34,164 nucleotides of DNA from Paramacrobiotus richtersi (Eukaryota; Tardigrada; Eutardigrada; Parachela; Macrobiotidae). This document shows, one piece after another, positions 22,834 to 33,386 of the stretch; the first letter of the stretch is position 1, and every line of letters begins with the position of its first letter. The stretch is taken from the NCBI GenBank assembly GCA_034698045.1, contig JAQGAU010000217.1, positions 1-34,164 on the forward strand, in the 5' to 3' direction. The position numbers and the translations under genes are program-made. The notes under the pieces are model-generated. The model did not search any database. It saw only the letters and a list, made by a program, of their open reading frames with translations, and was not told the origin of the DNA.

Positions 22834-23894
22834 GTAAGTATCGCAGTCAGCCTGCTAACAAGCAAAACTCGCCACATGTTATATATTTTATTCCCGAAGA
22901 TAGACGACATATGATTTTAAAACCTACTAAATCACAGCTATCTGAAACATTTTTTTAATTTTGTTACCGGTACAATTGGCGACAATTATGGTAATGATAA
23001 CGGTGGTTATGACCATTGTTATGAATTTTCAAACTTATTAATGCATAAGTTTGCCTAACAGAAGGGTCTACGAGAATCCGATTAAGGGCGTAAAATGCTG
23101 CGTAATCAACTAACCGTTGCTGATTCTTTCTCCATAGACGACTATGATAAGACAACCTACGTACGCATCTGATAACCATTCCACGCTATGAAAACTCATA
23201 ATTCGTCACTGCAGTTGTACCGGCAAGAAAATACCAAAAACTTCAAATAGCTGTGATTTAGTAGATTTAAAAAAATGTAGGTCGCCTGTTGCTGCGAATA
23301 TGACACGTGGCGGGATTTGCTTGTAACAAGTGGAGGCGTTACCTGCAGATATCACATTCGTGTAAGTGTAGGCTATATGTACCAAATAATTATGATACTT
23401 ACATAGACGACTGTGACGTGCATAAAATATTGCTGCTGCTTTTTTGGCGCATATTATTTCGGTGAATGCCACTGCTGCTAGCCTACTGACACAGGTCAAT
23501 GACGCACCACCGATCAGTTTACCAATACTGAAAAATGCAAGTGCAGTAGGCCTTTTTTCTCACTTGTAAACTTTCGGATATTGCCGACTTTATGAGGACC
23601 CATGACCAGTTAATTGTTCAATTACGCGCTACTAAGCAAACGTTCACCGTGGCTAGCGGGGCAGGAAAAGGCCGTAGAACCGTACCGCTCGGTTCTAGGT
23701 TTACTACAAGTAGTTTTAAGTAAAAAGGCCAAACAAACACTGTGTCAACATGGTATGGTAGAGGGGTATGCGCCACTAGTCGGCCCCTTCCATCAAGCGT
23801 TCTCGGCGCATCTGCGAACTCGAATGATCAAATAATTGCGCGATGAGATAATATTATTTGTTTTAAACGTACTTCAGGTTTTTCCCCATTTCAG
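22834..23894. other. Non-coding, possible intron of the LRR locus
   Basis: The stretch follows the donor at 22834. No exon with clear homology is seen. If the exon at 23895 belongs to the same locus, this would be an intron of about 1.06 kb, far longer than others in the window. Confidence 0.3.
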
Positions 23895-24072
23895 ACCGAC
23901 ATTATCCTTGATGGTCATAGACCAGGACTACACTCTCTTACTCGCAGTACCGCATTACCGATGCATTACCGATGCACATGTCAGTTTGATCGTTCGCGAA
24001 TTGAAAGAGGACGGTAGTCGTGGTGAGCCGCACGGAGTTCCGTGTGACCCTAATACGATTGTGCACTGCTAA
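23895..24072 (+). CDS. Possible isolated terminal exon, weakly lipocalin-like
   Basis: After a good acceptor (CCCCATTTCAG) the frame is open to TAA at 24070-24072. It encodes about 59 residues with VIDQDYTLLLAV, a Cys, VSLIVRELKEDG and a final cysteine. The D-Y-T-x-x-L pattern followed by Cys and a strand ending in Arg recalls the second and third lipocalin motifs. It does not align closely with the other genes here and is not the 335-nt family last exon. It could be the end of the LRR locus, an orphan lipocalin exon or chance. No partner exon was identified. Confidence 0.3.
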
Positions 24073-24533
24073 CGTAAGATATGCTCTACTTTAAACAACA
24101 GAGAACTGGTAATCTTGGTAACTGCATGCCTGCTAATAACTGTTTACTGTAATTTTGGGTTAGCTATATATGTGTATGGCTTCTTATCGTCGATTAAAAT
24201 TTTGGCTTCAATTGCAGCAGTCCACATCATTGCTACAACACAGACCGTGGGCATTCATTTTTCTTTAGCAGCTTACGTTGTCAGGTTGCTTTAAACCTGG
24301 TTTCTCTTTTTTTTAATTTGTTTACTGGCAAAGAAATACACGGGCGCAAAATTTCGCAGCATATGCGCAATTATCATTAAGCAGCAGCTGCTGCTAGTTA
24401 TCACCCGCAGTACCTCGAATTAGTACGTATTGTTTCGATAGCATACTGGGGTTTTGCTAAAGAATAGTCAGCAGATTCAGCACTTGACTTTTCATTCTTT
24501 CATACTAGACACCGTTACCACACAAGACAGTTT
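24073..24533. other. Intergenic, nothing recognised
   Basis: No coding or RNA signal is seen between the convergent loci at 23895 (plus) and 24534 (minus). Confidence 0.4.
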
Positions 24534-25480
24534 TCAACCACACAATGTTTTTGCAAATCTTTGTTTGGGTATATCTCTAGCACTGAGATCATAAGGCGCC
24601 AGTACACTATCCACCACGTTATCGACGAAATCCAGTTCATAATCCCATGACAGATCCGGACGATTGCGGATCTGCACGTCGAACATTGGGCTCTCGCATA
24701 GTCCCGTGTGGGCATCGATGGCATTGCCACAGGAAAACAGAACCGCCAAACGCTTAGGGTCATGATACAACATCAAAAATTCTACGATAACCCGACGTGA
24801 GTACGAAGCCTTTCACAGTCCGGTAACGACAGCACATACGTAACTCTCACCTGTGGGAAAGTGTTTGCCATTCCCTCCGGTCTGGCTTAAAGTCAGCCTT
24901 CCATCGAGACCGTAGACGCCTGTGTGTTGCTGGTGTTGGCATGTACAGTTCACGGGATCGTTCATCGGGATGCAGAAATACTGATCAATACCGACAATAT
25001 GGGCGGGAACAGCTTTATTGTGTGTCTCGTAAACTGGGCCGAGCAAGGAAAGCTCACAGTACGGATTGATTTGAACTGGACGTCCAGGTAGCAGCCGACG
25101 ATAAACGAACCATCTGCCAATCATCTAAAACAAAACTTAAAACTAATCGTAGCCGTCGCATAGTGTTATAACCCCAACAGCGTGAACCTCTTGCAGACAT
25201 AGTATTTTGGGAATATCCACTTACTTTCTCCGGACTGTGATCGAGGGCCGTATGGATGTGGCTGGGACTCCGACAGAGTCCTTTGGATGTTGTATGCAGG
25301 GATCCATGAACCTGCGTAATCGAATGATCACCGTAGTAGATGTGTAAACCTTGCGCCGCAGGAAATAACCCTATTAACCATAGCGCAAGTAAGGCTTAAG
25401 ATAGTTTTCCATGGAACAGACATTTCCTTGTTCGATGACAGAACTTTTTTACCAATAATAATCAGTGTCACAGAATCCAT
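24534..25480 (-). CDS. Divergent lipocalin-like secreted protein on the minus strand
   Basis: Model (minus strand): exons 25480-25453, 25394-25225, 25124-24851 and 24781-24534, with introns in phases 1, 0 and 1 as in the four-exon paralogues, giving 239 residues. The signal peptide is split: MDSVTLIII, then ALLALWLIGLFPAAQG. The N-terminal segment ends LCRSPSHIHTALDHSPEK, matching the family pattern of Cys, Pro and P-E before the splice. MIGRWFVYRR gives G-x-W at 69-71. The last exon has MLYHDPKRLAVLFSC, then GLCESPMFDVQIRNRPD, VLAPYDLSARDIPKQRF. The APYC cysteine is Asp, and translation stops after KTLCG, about 29 residues short of the paralogues, so the usual CPxIPxPEC end is missing. The conserved intron phases support a real gene; the short end may be derived or a mutation. 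Confidence 0.75.
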
Positions 25481-26555
25481 GACAAGAACTTTAATTGCAG
25501 TTGTGCGGCACTGACAAGCATCAATATACGAACCAATTCTGTAATGGATTACATTATGCAGTCATTACTGAATACGACGGCCAATGGGATATACTATCAG
25601 TGCGCCGACTGCGTTTTTCTTACGGTCTGACATAGCCAGACCTAGAAGAACATGCCACGGTTTTCAGTTGTTCATAAATTTGGGGATTGCTGCCATAGAT
25701 ACAGTCATTATGCAATAATTTGTTTTCAGGAATTATATAAACCCCTGTCTGTAGTTAAAAATTTGAAATAGCCTTGCATAACAGTTTCACCAACGCTCTG
25801 TTTTTCACAGAACAGTCTTCATAACGTCGGCAGTAACCTGCCAAAACTAACAGACCGCTATTGTTTTAAGAAAGATCTATCCATTTGTTCCTGTATTAGT
25901 AAAAGCGCGCGTTAAATTTATCTGGTTCATTTGTCGCACATGTTAGCTTTGTACACGTATTTGTTGTGACCTCTTGTGACCATTTAACGAGGGATTATTT
26001 GCGACTGCGTACCAAAGCGTACCGGCTACCTGAATACTGTAACCATGTAAATTTCGTATCAAATTACTGATTAATCAATACGACTGCTGAACGAGTACTC
26101 AATCGTTGATTCGTTGTAAATCTACACTTTCAGCTTCTCTTATCTGTGCGGCCAGAACTTGAGCAATTCGCTAGTGCTTTAAAAACTTTTTCAGGTTTTT
26201 AGGAATTTCCCGCTGTGTTATGTATACTCGTTATATAATTTGTATAGTTTTCCAGGATTACTTAATCTGTGTAGCAAAAAAATAAGAGACATCCAGCGAT
26301 CTAACATTATGTAACCACTCTTGACCGGCGCTGGCTCTCACGTAACAGTTTCCTTCAAAATGCCAAACTCCTGTTAGTCTGCCAACAATAGCCAACCGCT
26401 GCGCTTTGGCCAGTCTATTAGATCTCGACATATTTTTCCTGTAACATATGAACCGCGCTTTTCTTTTCTGCGTCAATTTAATACTACAGTCTTCCTCTCC
26501 AGGAGCATCGCATTTTGTCGACTGTACGCTGTCCACCGTAAATTTCAACTATAGA
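25481..26555. other. Intergenic between divergent lipocalin genes
   Basis: The stretch separates the minus-strand gene and the plus-strand gene at 26556 head to head, so both promoters should lie here. No TATA box or repeated element could be singled out by eye. Minus-strand open frames near 26258-26548 have no supporting motif. Confidence 0.4.
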
Positions 26556-27758
26556 ATGGAATTCCCGGTTCACTACGCTGCAGGTATGCACAAATTTGAT
26601 CTATGTTTCGGTACATTTCTCATAATCCAATTTTTGCGTCCATTGTTCTTTGACTTGCAGGTGTGCTTCTTATGGCATTCTTAGTATACGGCCAGAAAGT
26701 CGGCCCGTACAACGTCTATCCACAGCCAAATAATTATGGGAAACGTTGTGGACTGCCAATTGTCGTTCCCACTGTGCCTGATCCTCAGCCAGAACGCGTA
26801 AGTATTTCAAGTTCACACACGTTAGTTTATTGTAACAAAGATAGTTGTCTGTCTAACTTGTGTAACAAATCCTGTTTTTTCGCTAAGATCGCTGGAACAT
26901 GGTACAAATACCGTCAACTGGGTGGTCCCGTAACCGTCAACCAATATCTCGATTATCACCCGCTGGGACGAACCGGGTTACCCTTCAGCACGGTCCAGGC
27001 GGAAGCCATTTGGGTGCAGATTCCGCAGTACGATACGGTTAACAGTACCGAGTGTGGTACACGGTTTTGGATTGGGTTGTTTGGTGTAGATGGCAGAACG
27101 CCCGGGCAGAATTCCCGAAGCAATGACGGCTACATTCCAGGTGCTATAATGAATACTAACATTACTAAAGTTGTATGTACAGTTACGTTATTAGACGCGG
27201 TAAAACGTAAACACTACCGCAAATCTCTTTGAACCAGTCGTTAAATGATTTTTCATACTTAATCTTTTGATCATATGAGTCCGAAGCTTTGGCACGAAAA
27301 CTGCAGATTTCGTACAATTTTTTATGCGCTATCCACTGAAAAGCTGAAGTTATGGCGCAGAAGCTTTATTACACTTTTTTGCGGTACTTTAATTACAAAT
27401 TGACGTATTCCGGTTAATTGTAGTGCAAGGCAACTTGAACGGTCTGTACTTCGACTACGCCAACGTGTTCATCGTCTACGGATGCAGGGCGCCGAATTAC
27501 GTCTCCGGAATGTGCGATCAACCAGTAATCCACGTCATTACTCGAAAGCGCCCGGATAAGATGGCACAATCCGAGTTGGAGTACCTGGATAACTTGGTCA
27601 ACCAAGTCTTCGCACCTTACTGCTTAACGGCGCTGGACATTCCCCGGCAACTGTTCACTGATCAACGACCGTTTTGCCCCATGATACCGCTCCCGGAATG
27701 CATACAGAAGACCATCGTTGGGCTGTCGATTGATGTGCAAAACTCTGTTACTCGCTAG
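26556..27758 (+). CDS. Lipocalin-like secreted protein, four-exon type
   Basis: Model: exons 26556-26583, 26661-26797, 26888-27140 and 27424-27758, with introns in phases 1, 0 and 1, giving 250 residues. The split signal peptide is MEFPVHYAA, then GVLLMAFLVYGQ. YGKRCGLPIVVPTVPDPQPE is followed by IAGTWYKYRQ with G-x-W. NSTECGTRFWIGLFG matches the gene at 20319. The last exon has GLYFDYANVFIVYGC, VSGMCDQPVIHVITRKRPDK, APYC, D-I-P-R-Q-L-F-T and CPMIPLPEC. Intron 2 is 90 bp with no in-frame stop, so a retained form would still be translated and would add 30 residues with four cysteines. This gene is the closest match for the exon 3 remnants at 6139 and 11537. Confidence 0.87.
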
Positions 27759-29897
27759 AAAGTTTTGGGCTTGAGTTAACGAGCAATATATGAAACTTTG
27801 ATAGAGAATTCTTGGTGCAGATGCACCAAACAGAGTTGCCAATTTAAAAAGGCTCCGACTAACAACACACAGCCGACAAAAAATTTACTTTTGAAGAGCG
27901 ATTTTAATTCTTAAAGATAGAGCACGCAGTTGCTGTTCCAGTAAAAATGTGTTGATGTAAATGCAAAGACAGACTTTTTCTCGTGTAGGGGCTGACGTGT
28001 AATGAATCGAATCTATGCCGTCAATAATTGCATGTACTGTTGGTTCAGATATGCCCAAGTATTTCGAAATATATTTTTTTCGCAATCTCGGTACTCCCAT
28101 CTGTGCGAAATCATTTTTCATATGATGTGCCACTGCATTACATAGCTTAACAGATAAAAAATTTTACCAACAGCTATTGTCAAATATTTAATTAGACATC
28201 TTGTCACATAGTAATTAATAATTTGTACATAATGTTAAAGTTGGTTGTTAATATGCGTTCTCTTGCAGAAGCATAGCGTTAATTACAATAAAGATTATAC
28301 AAGCTGCCCAATCTTTAAAAAATAACGTCTATATTTCCGGAATCTGAACTACTTCTGAAGTACTTAAGTTAAATTCAGCAAAACGCCTTCCAGTTCGCGA
28401 TATATGCATTGCAGTTATCGCAAATTGCATGGAATATTTCTCGGCCTTATCTCCCGGTTTAGCTAGTCAGAAGGATGTGTAATTTATGTTATATGTAAAT
28501 AAATATTTCATACTTTTATGCATTGAAGTTATTGTAAGTTTTATTGATATTCCTGTGTCTTACCTACATAATCAGCTACAAAATAATGTAAAATTTATGT
28601 TATACTTATTTATACACATGTGCGTATTTCACATAGCGCAAACCGTCCGCGCTTACTTTTGCCACAAAACTCTGCCTAGCGTTGCAACACTTGCGTAGAA
28701 TTACCATGTATCAGTCGGACGTGAAAGTTTAGGCATATAAGCTGGTCAACTATTTAGAGCCATTAGATTCTTATAGCGGCACGTAAACAATTTTTACTAA
28801 TTATTGGAACAAGATCCGACCTTCGCTTCTTTTGCATCATGTTCTCCAAGAACACCCAAAAACACACATATACAAGTTTCATCCGGTGCTATATCACAGT
28901 TTCATAACGAATTAACAAAGAAAAAACCGATGACGTAGACGCGCTAAGGCGTTTCTTCACATATTTGAACCGTTGTACTACATTCATTACTTACTCACAG
29001 TCACCGTTACACTGCGTACATAAATTCGGATGGAAACTGCGAGCGCTATCGCGGTCCGCAAAAACGGTTGTCAACACCGCTCTTTGCATTTCTCTTGAAC
29101 ATGGAGGACCGCCGCTTCGATTCGGTCGACCACATAGTGGTCAACAAACGTTTTCTGTTGGTTTAGTAACGTGCGTAGTTGTACTAGATGTGCGTGTGTG
29201 GTGTACAGATTTAATACATACTGTATTGGTACCTACGTGGAGGCGCCGACATGATTTTCGCTTTATTTTCACCACAAGTTGCACAAGCTGCACAGTTATA
29301 ATTACCAAGAGACGGGTACATTTCACAACCCGATTCCTTAAACAAATAAAATAATCGTGAGACCATCTGGTATCAGCTAGAAATTAAAACACAAGAAACA
29401 TGGAGAGCTTTTCAGATCTGAATATATCTGACCCGCTTATGTGCCTTTACTGGTAGTACAAAATCTCATCTATAAAAATGCTCGAACTTGATAAGCACAA
29501 ATGCACCGTACAACTGTCGACAGAAACAGCAAACTACAACAAAACGATACGATTTATTCTACGTCAGCAGTTTTTTTTGCATTTACCGATCTTCCACACG
29601 GACTGAACGGCCTGTGTGCTGATTCATGTATCAGTCATATCGTGCAACAAATTACATTCGGCCGCTACCGGTTTTCTATCGCCCGCAGCAAACAGGACGG
29701 CATCGTCAGTGCAGGATGTGAAGAATTTTCCATTTCCTAGAAAGAACGTTTATTGTTCACCCGATTAGTACGCACAGTGCAGTTTATTGCAAAAGTTGAC
29801 AAAACAATATCGGCAGCATCGTGCATTGCTTTATCCTTGCTACAAATTAAAAGGGCGAGAACTCTTCTTTCGCGTGATTTGACTGAGAATTCCAACC
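27759..29897. other. Intergenic, AT-rich; one HTH-like short frame
   Basis: No supported gene. On the minus strand, 28133-27885 is open for 82 codons from an ATG, with MGVPRLRKKYISKYLGISEP followed by TVHAII. This resembles a helix-turn-helix of the kind found in transposases and regulators, but no further domain is visible. The 129-codon plus-strand frame at 28965-29354 has no ATG-supported family match. A TATAAAAA stretch occurs at about 29471, some 430 bp before the monooxygenase-like gene, without other promoter support. Confidence 0.35.
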
Positions 29898-32519
29898 ATG
29901 AGGGCTATTACAGCAGCTTTACTGATGATTTTGTCGAGCTACGGCGTGGTTCTCGCAATACCACCTGGGTTCGAGAGAATTCCTCGCGTGGAAACCGAAA
30001 ACCAGCAAGAGCACCAGGTCGCTACATTCTGGATGCCGAAAATCAATACGTCGAAAGAAAACGAAAAATATTGCATGGGACGGAATCTTGATTTTGATAT
30101 GAAATACAGCAGTAAGTGTGTGCTTTTGCTGTCTTTACTTACATAAAACTGTTTCTTTACAAACTCTATTATACATACGTCTTGCTTCTCCTGTTGACGT
30201 ACGAACCGTTTAATTTAACGGCGGCAATCTCGGTGAATCACGAAACACGTTACACAATGTATATACAGTGTAACAGTTTCACTGTTAAGAGCGGCTGTCA
30301 CCTGTCTGAATTGTGTTGTTTAGTCAAGACTATTCCGCGCATATCTGAATCCGTGGAGGAAATCGTCATCTACGGCTGTCCCCAGCCAATGGTGCAGACC
30401 TCGGAAACTGGCACCTGGTCCTGTATGGGGGGACATCCCGCCGTATTCGCCTGTCCCAACGGCCGAGCTAGAATCCTTTTCAGTTGGTCCAAAAATGCAC
30501 CGGATGTGATTGATCTACCACCAGGTACGAAACCATGCTCGGTTACGGCGTTTTACAGACACTACGTAACCCGCGCAAAATGGCGCTAATGAACAGTGAA
30601 ACATCATATTCATCTACGTAATTTTTAATTATACCACATAATCCAACTACATTTGGCTTTACACGCCGTAAATTGCATCGAATACAGCTATCGCAGAAGG
30701 GCGTATGAAGATGGTCAAAATTGTTTAACACATTTGTTAAACCAACAGCTTGTCCGAGCAACCTCCAGATATAGATACGATATTCGAACTGACGAGCGCA
30801 GAAGTCTTTCAACTTGTGTTACTACAGGTGTGGGATTCCCATTGGGGTCTCGTGCTGGTATCAAAAGCGTGTTCATGCAAATCCAGTACAGCTCCATCGT
30901 AACTGAGGACAGCTCGGGAGTCATCGTTGCATTGACTGATGAACCGCCCAAATATATTGGAGGAATCTTCCTTCTGGCAGCTGGAGGCCAGCTGATTCCA
31001 CCTGGCCAACCTGGTAAGATACAAAAAACATGTTTTCTGTTGCAAGTTGTTCCGTCGTGTAAATGTGTTTTTTCCGCATTTACCATGTGCAACTGATCCT
31101 TAATACAGTACCAATAACCAGTTCCCGCTTGAGCTGTACAGTTGCCGCTTCTTCAGGCTGTACTCGTATTCAAAGTTGCAGCGCTGTGTTGTACAATCGA
31201 AATCTTACAGATGCAAATGTGGACGTAAAGTGCCTGTACCAGGACGATGTGGTTATTCACCCATTTGCCTTTCGAACGCATGCTCATGGACTGGGAGTGG
31301 TCATTTCTGTGAGAATAAACATTTATTTAGTTGACTTAAAGTTGGTCCCGAATATGTAATTAATATTCTAGGGATGGTGCACGAAACCGGAAGGAGATTC
31401 CACTCCAGAATGGACCGTGTTAGGCAAACAGAGTCCTCAGAACCCCCAGGTCTTCTATCCAATACAAGGCGCCCACAATATTTCGAAAGGAACTGTTCTG
31501 GTCAGTTGCTAGTTGCTACATATACTATTTGCAGTATCCGTTGTTATTTGGTCCAACTGGAGAACCTGGTGCAACGGTTTTGTACTTTCTTATAGGGTGC
31601 TCGATGTGTATACAATACCAGTTCTCGGACGAGCCCCACATTCATGGGCAATGACAATACTGACGAGATGTGCAACTTCTATTTCGCATACTACGCGGAA
31701 CGCAGCATTCAACATGGTACGTAGAAAGCAACATAATGCAATTCACAGTAGTATACATGTATATATATTTTTATGATTTGTCTGGCACAAGTGATGAAGT
31801 TAACGTACTAATGCAAAGCTAGCAGGTTATTCCTCAAGCGCATTGATAGACCGGTACGTACCACAGGGAAACTCATTTCATCCGCTTTACGGGTACCGAG
31901 CTGTAGCCTGTCAAGATGACACATTAACAGTAAGATCTCATCTGGGCTGTAATGTCTGGACACACCTGTTGTTGCAGATGTATGTGGTGATGTTGTTCCC
32001 AGCGCCGCTATGTATCAACTTCCCCAAGAAGCCAACATCCCACTACCTCCACGGGACACCGTTACCCTCGACCAATCCGACGGGATAATCCCTGCATCGG
32101 CTCCAGCACAAGATCAAGACAATGACCTTGACATGACACTTGAAACTCCAGCCAGTCTTTTTCCCGTTGGAGGCGATAACAGTTCAGACAGCGATACGTT
32201 GATTATTGTGGGACTTCGTATTTACAGTCAGTCCGAGGACACGAGTGACGATGTTTCCTCCACTGTTGGAGTCTCTACGGAAGCAGCTCAGCAGTCATAT
32301 TGGCGTGCCATGGCCGGAGATTCGGATCTGTGCCTGGTATTGTTGATTTTGGTTATTATGCTTACCGCCATCGTGCTGAGTGGAGGAATGATTCTCTGCA
32401 TTCGACAAAGCAAGAGCAGGGTTGCCGAATCGAAGATGCAGAACTTGCTGTACCAGATTGAAACCAATGCGAAGGAGCCGATGTACACTTCGGAAGGATA
32501 TGCCCCCATGAAGGCGTAA
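29898..32519 (+). CDS. PHM/DBH-family copper monooxygenase-like membrane protein, Cu-H site lost
   Basis: Model: exons 29898-30111, 30324-30524, 30828-31013, 31109-31308, 31372-31500, 31596-31716, 31826-31909 and 31978-32519, giving 558 residues. Signal peptide 1-20. Residues about 40-195 match the N-terminal PHM domain: VEEIVIYGC where the family has V-H-H-M-L-L-[FY]-G-C, then GTWSC, ILFSWSKNAP, VGFPLGSRAGIKSVFMQIQY and IPPG. Residues 201-378 match the C-terminal domain: HPFAFRTHAHGLG with Cu-M ligands His258 and His260, EWTVLGKQSPQNPQVFYPI, GARCVY, and TDEMCNFYFAYY with Met335. The Cu-H ligands are replaced (Glu83-Glu84, Gln158). Active PHM hydroxylates the alpha-carbon of C-terminal glycine in secretory granules; activity here is doubtful. 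An acidic Ser/Thr stalk, one transmembrane helix (about 496-520) and a 38-residue tail follow. There is no PAL domain. The exon 7/8 junction is the least certain. Confidence 0.85.
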
Positions 32520-32859
32520 GCCAACCGGCCGGGTGTGCTCTCGTTGTTCGTGTAAATATTATGTTCATGTAAATATTCATCTGTCATCATTGGTGTTTTG
32601 ATCATTAGGAAAAGTTCTTGTGGGTGGTTAGCTGGGATGTGAATTATTCATATTTATGTGTTTATATTATCGCGTAGTTGGGCTTATTCTTTCATTTTCT
32701 GGGACAAAAACTCGGTATTTTTATTCAGCTTATTTCTCCTTCTCGTAATGAGCGGTTAATCCGATTCGAATGTTGAGATTTAAAACCGGTTGTTGAATCT
32801 ACCGGGCGCATGGTCCAGTGTTGCAGTACGAAGTTTGCTGGTTTATTGTACCCGATTTT

Positions 32860-32865
32860 AATAAA
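32860..32865 (+). terminator. Candidate polyadenylation signal
   Basis: AATAAA lies 341 bp after the stop codon of the monooxygenase-like gene. Confidence 0.4.
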
Positions 32866-33386
32866 TCAGGCTTTTGAATGCATCGTCGCTTATATTGTTT
32901 TCCTCTTGGGTGTAGAGAATCCAGTGACTGCATAACCTTATTACGGAGCGATAATGCTAAACAGTGTAACACGTACGATATGTACAGCGGGAAAAATATT
33001 AAAATTTAGTATTACGGAACTCTACGGAGTTATTTGAAAACTGAACGATTGTTATCGTTATGTGATGAACGTTTTCAGGCTACCAGTAGGCAGAGCAAAA
33101 AATGCCTCGCGAAGATGGAACATCGATTTGAACCGCACTGGCATTGTTCTGCTGCCCGTTGCATAAGTTGTTTTCGGTGCAACAAGAACAACTGCGATCG
33201 GACGATAGCATCGCTACTTTTTTCCCAGTGTTACATACAGCGGTTCTTAAGTAACATGTGTACCATACAGTGATACACCGACCGCACAAGAAATACTGAC
33301 TGTATCGTCGTAATGATTTCTACGATGACCAGTCTACGCTCTGAGGATTGAGTCTGGTGACCTTTGTAAATGTCCTAATCTCAACC
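32866..33386. other. Intergenic, nothing recognised
   Basis: No coding, RNA or repeat signal is seen before the next lipocalin gene. Confidence 0.4.

Noticed and set aside
28965..29354. 129-codon plus-strand frame
   Set aside because: Starts without a plausible ATG, low-complexity basic and Cys-rich composition, no family resemblance.
30543..31092. Minus-strand frames opposite the monooxygenase-like gene
   Set aside because: Shadows of exons 2 to 4, which align with the PHM family on the plus strand.
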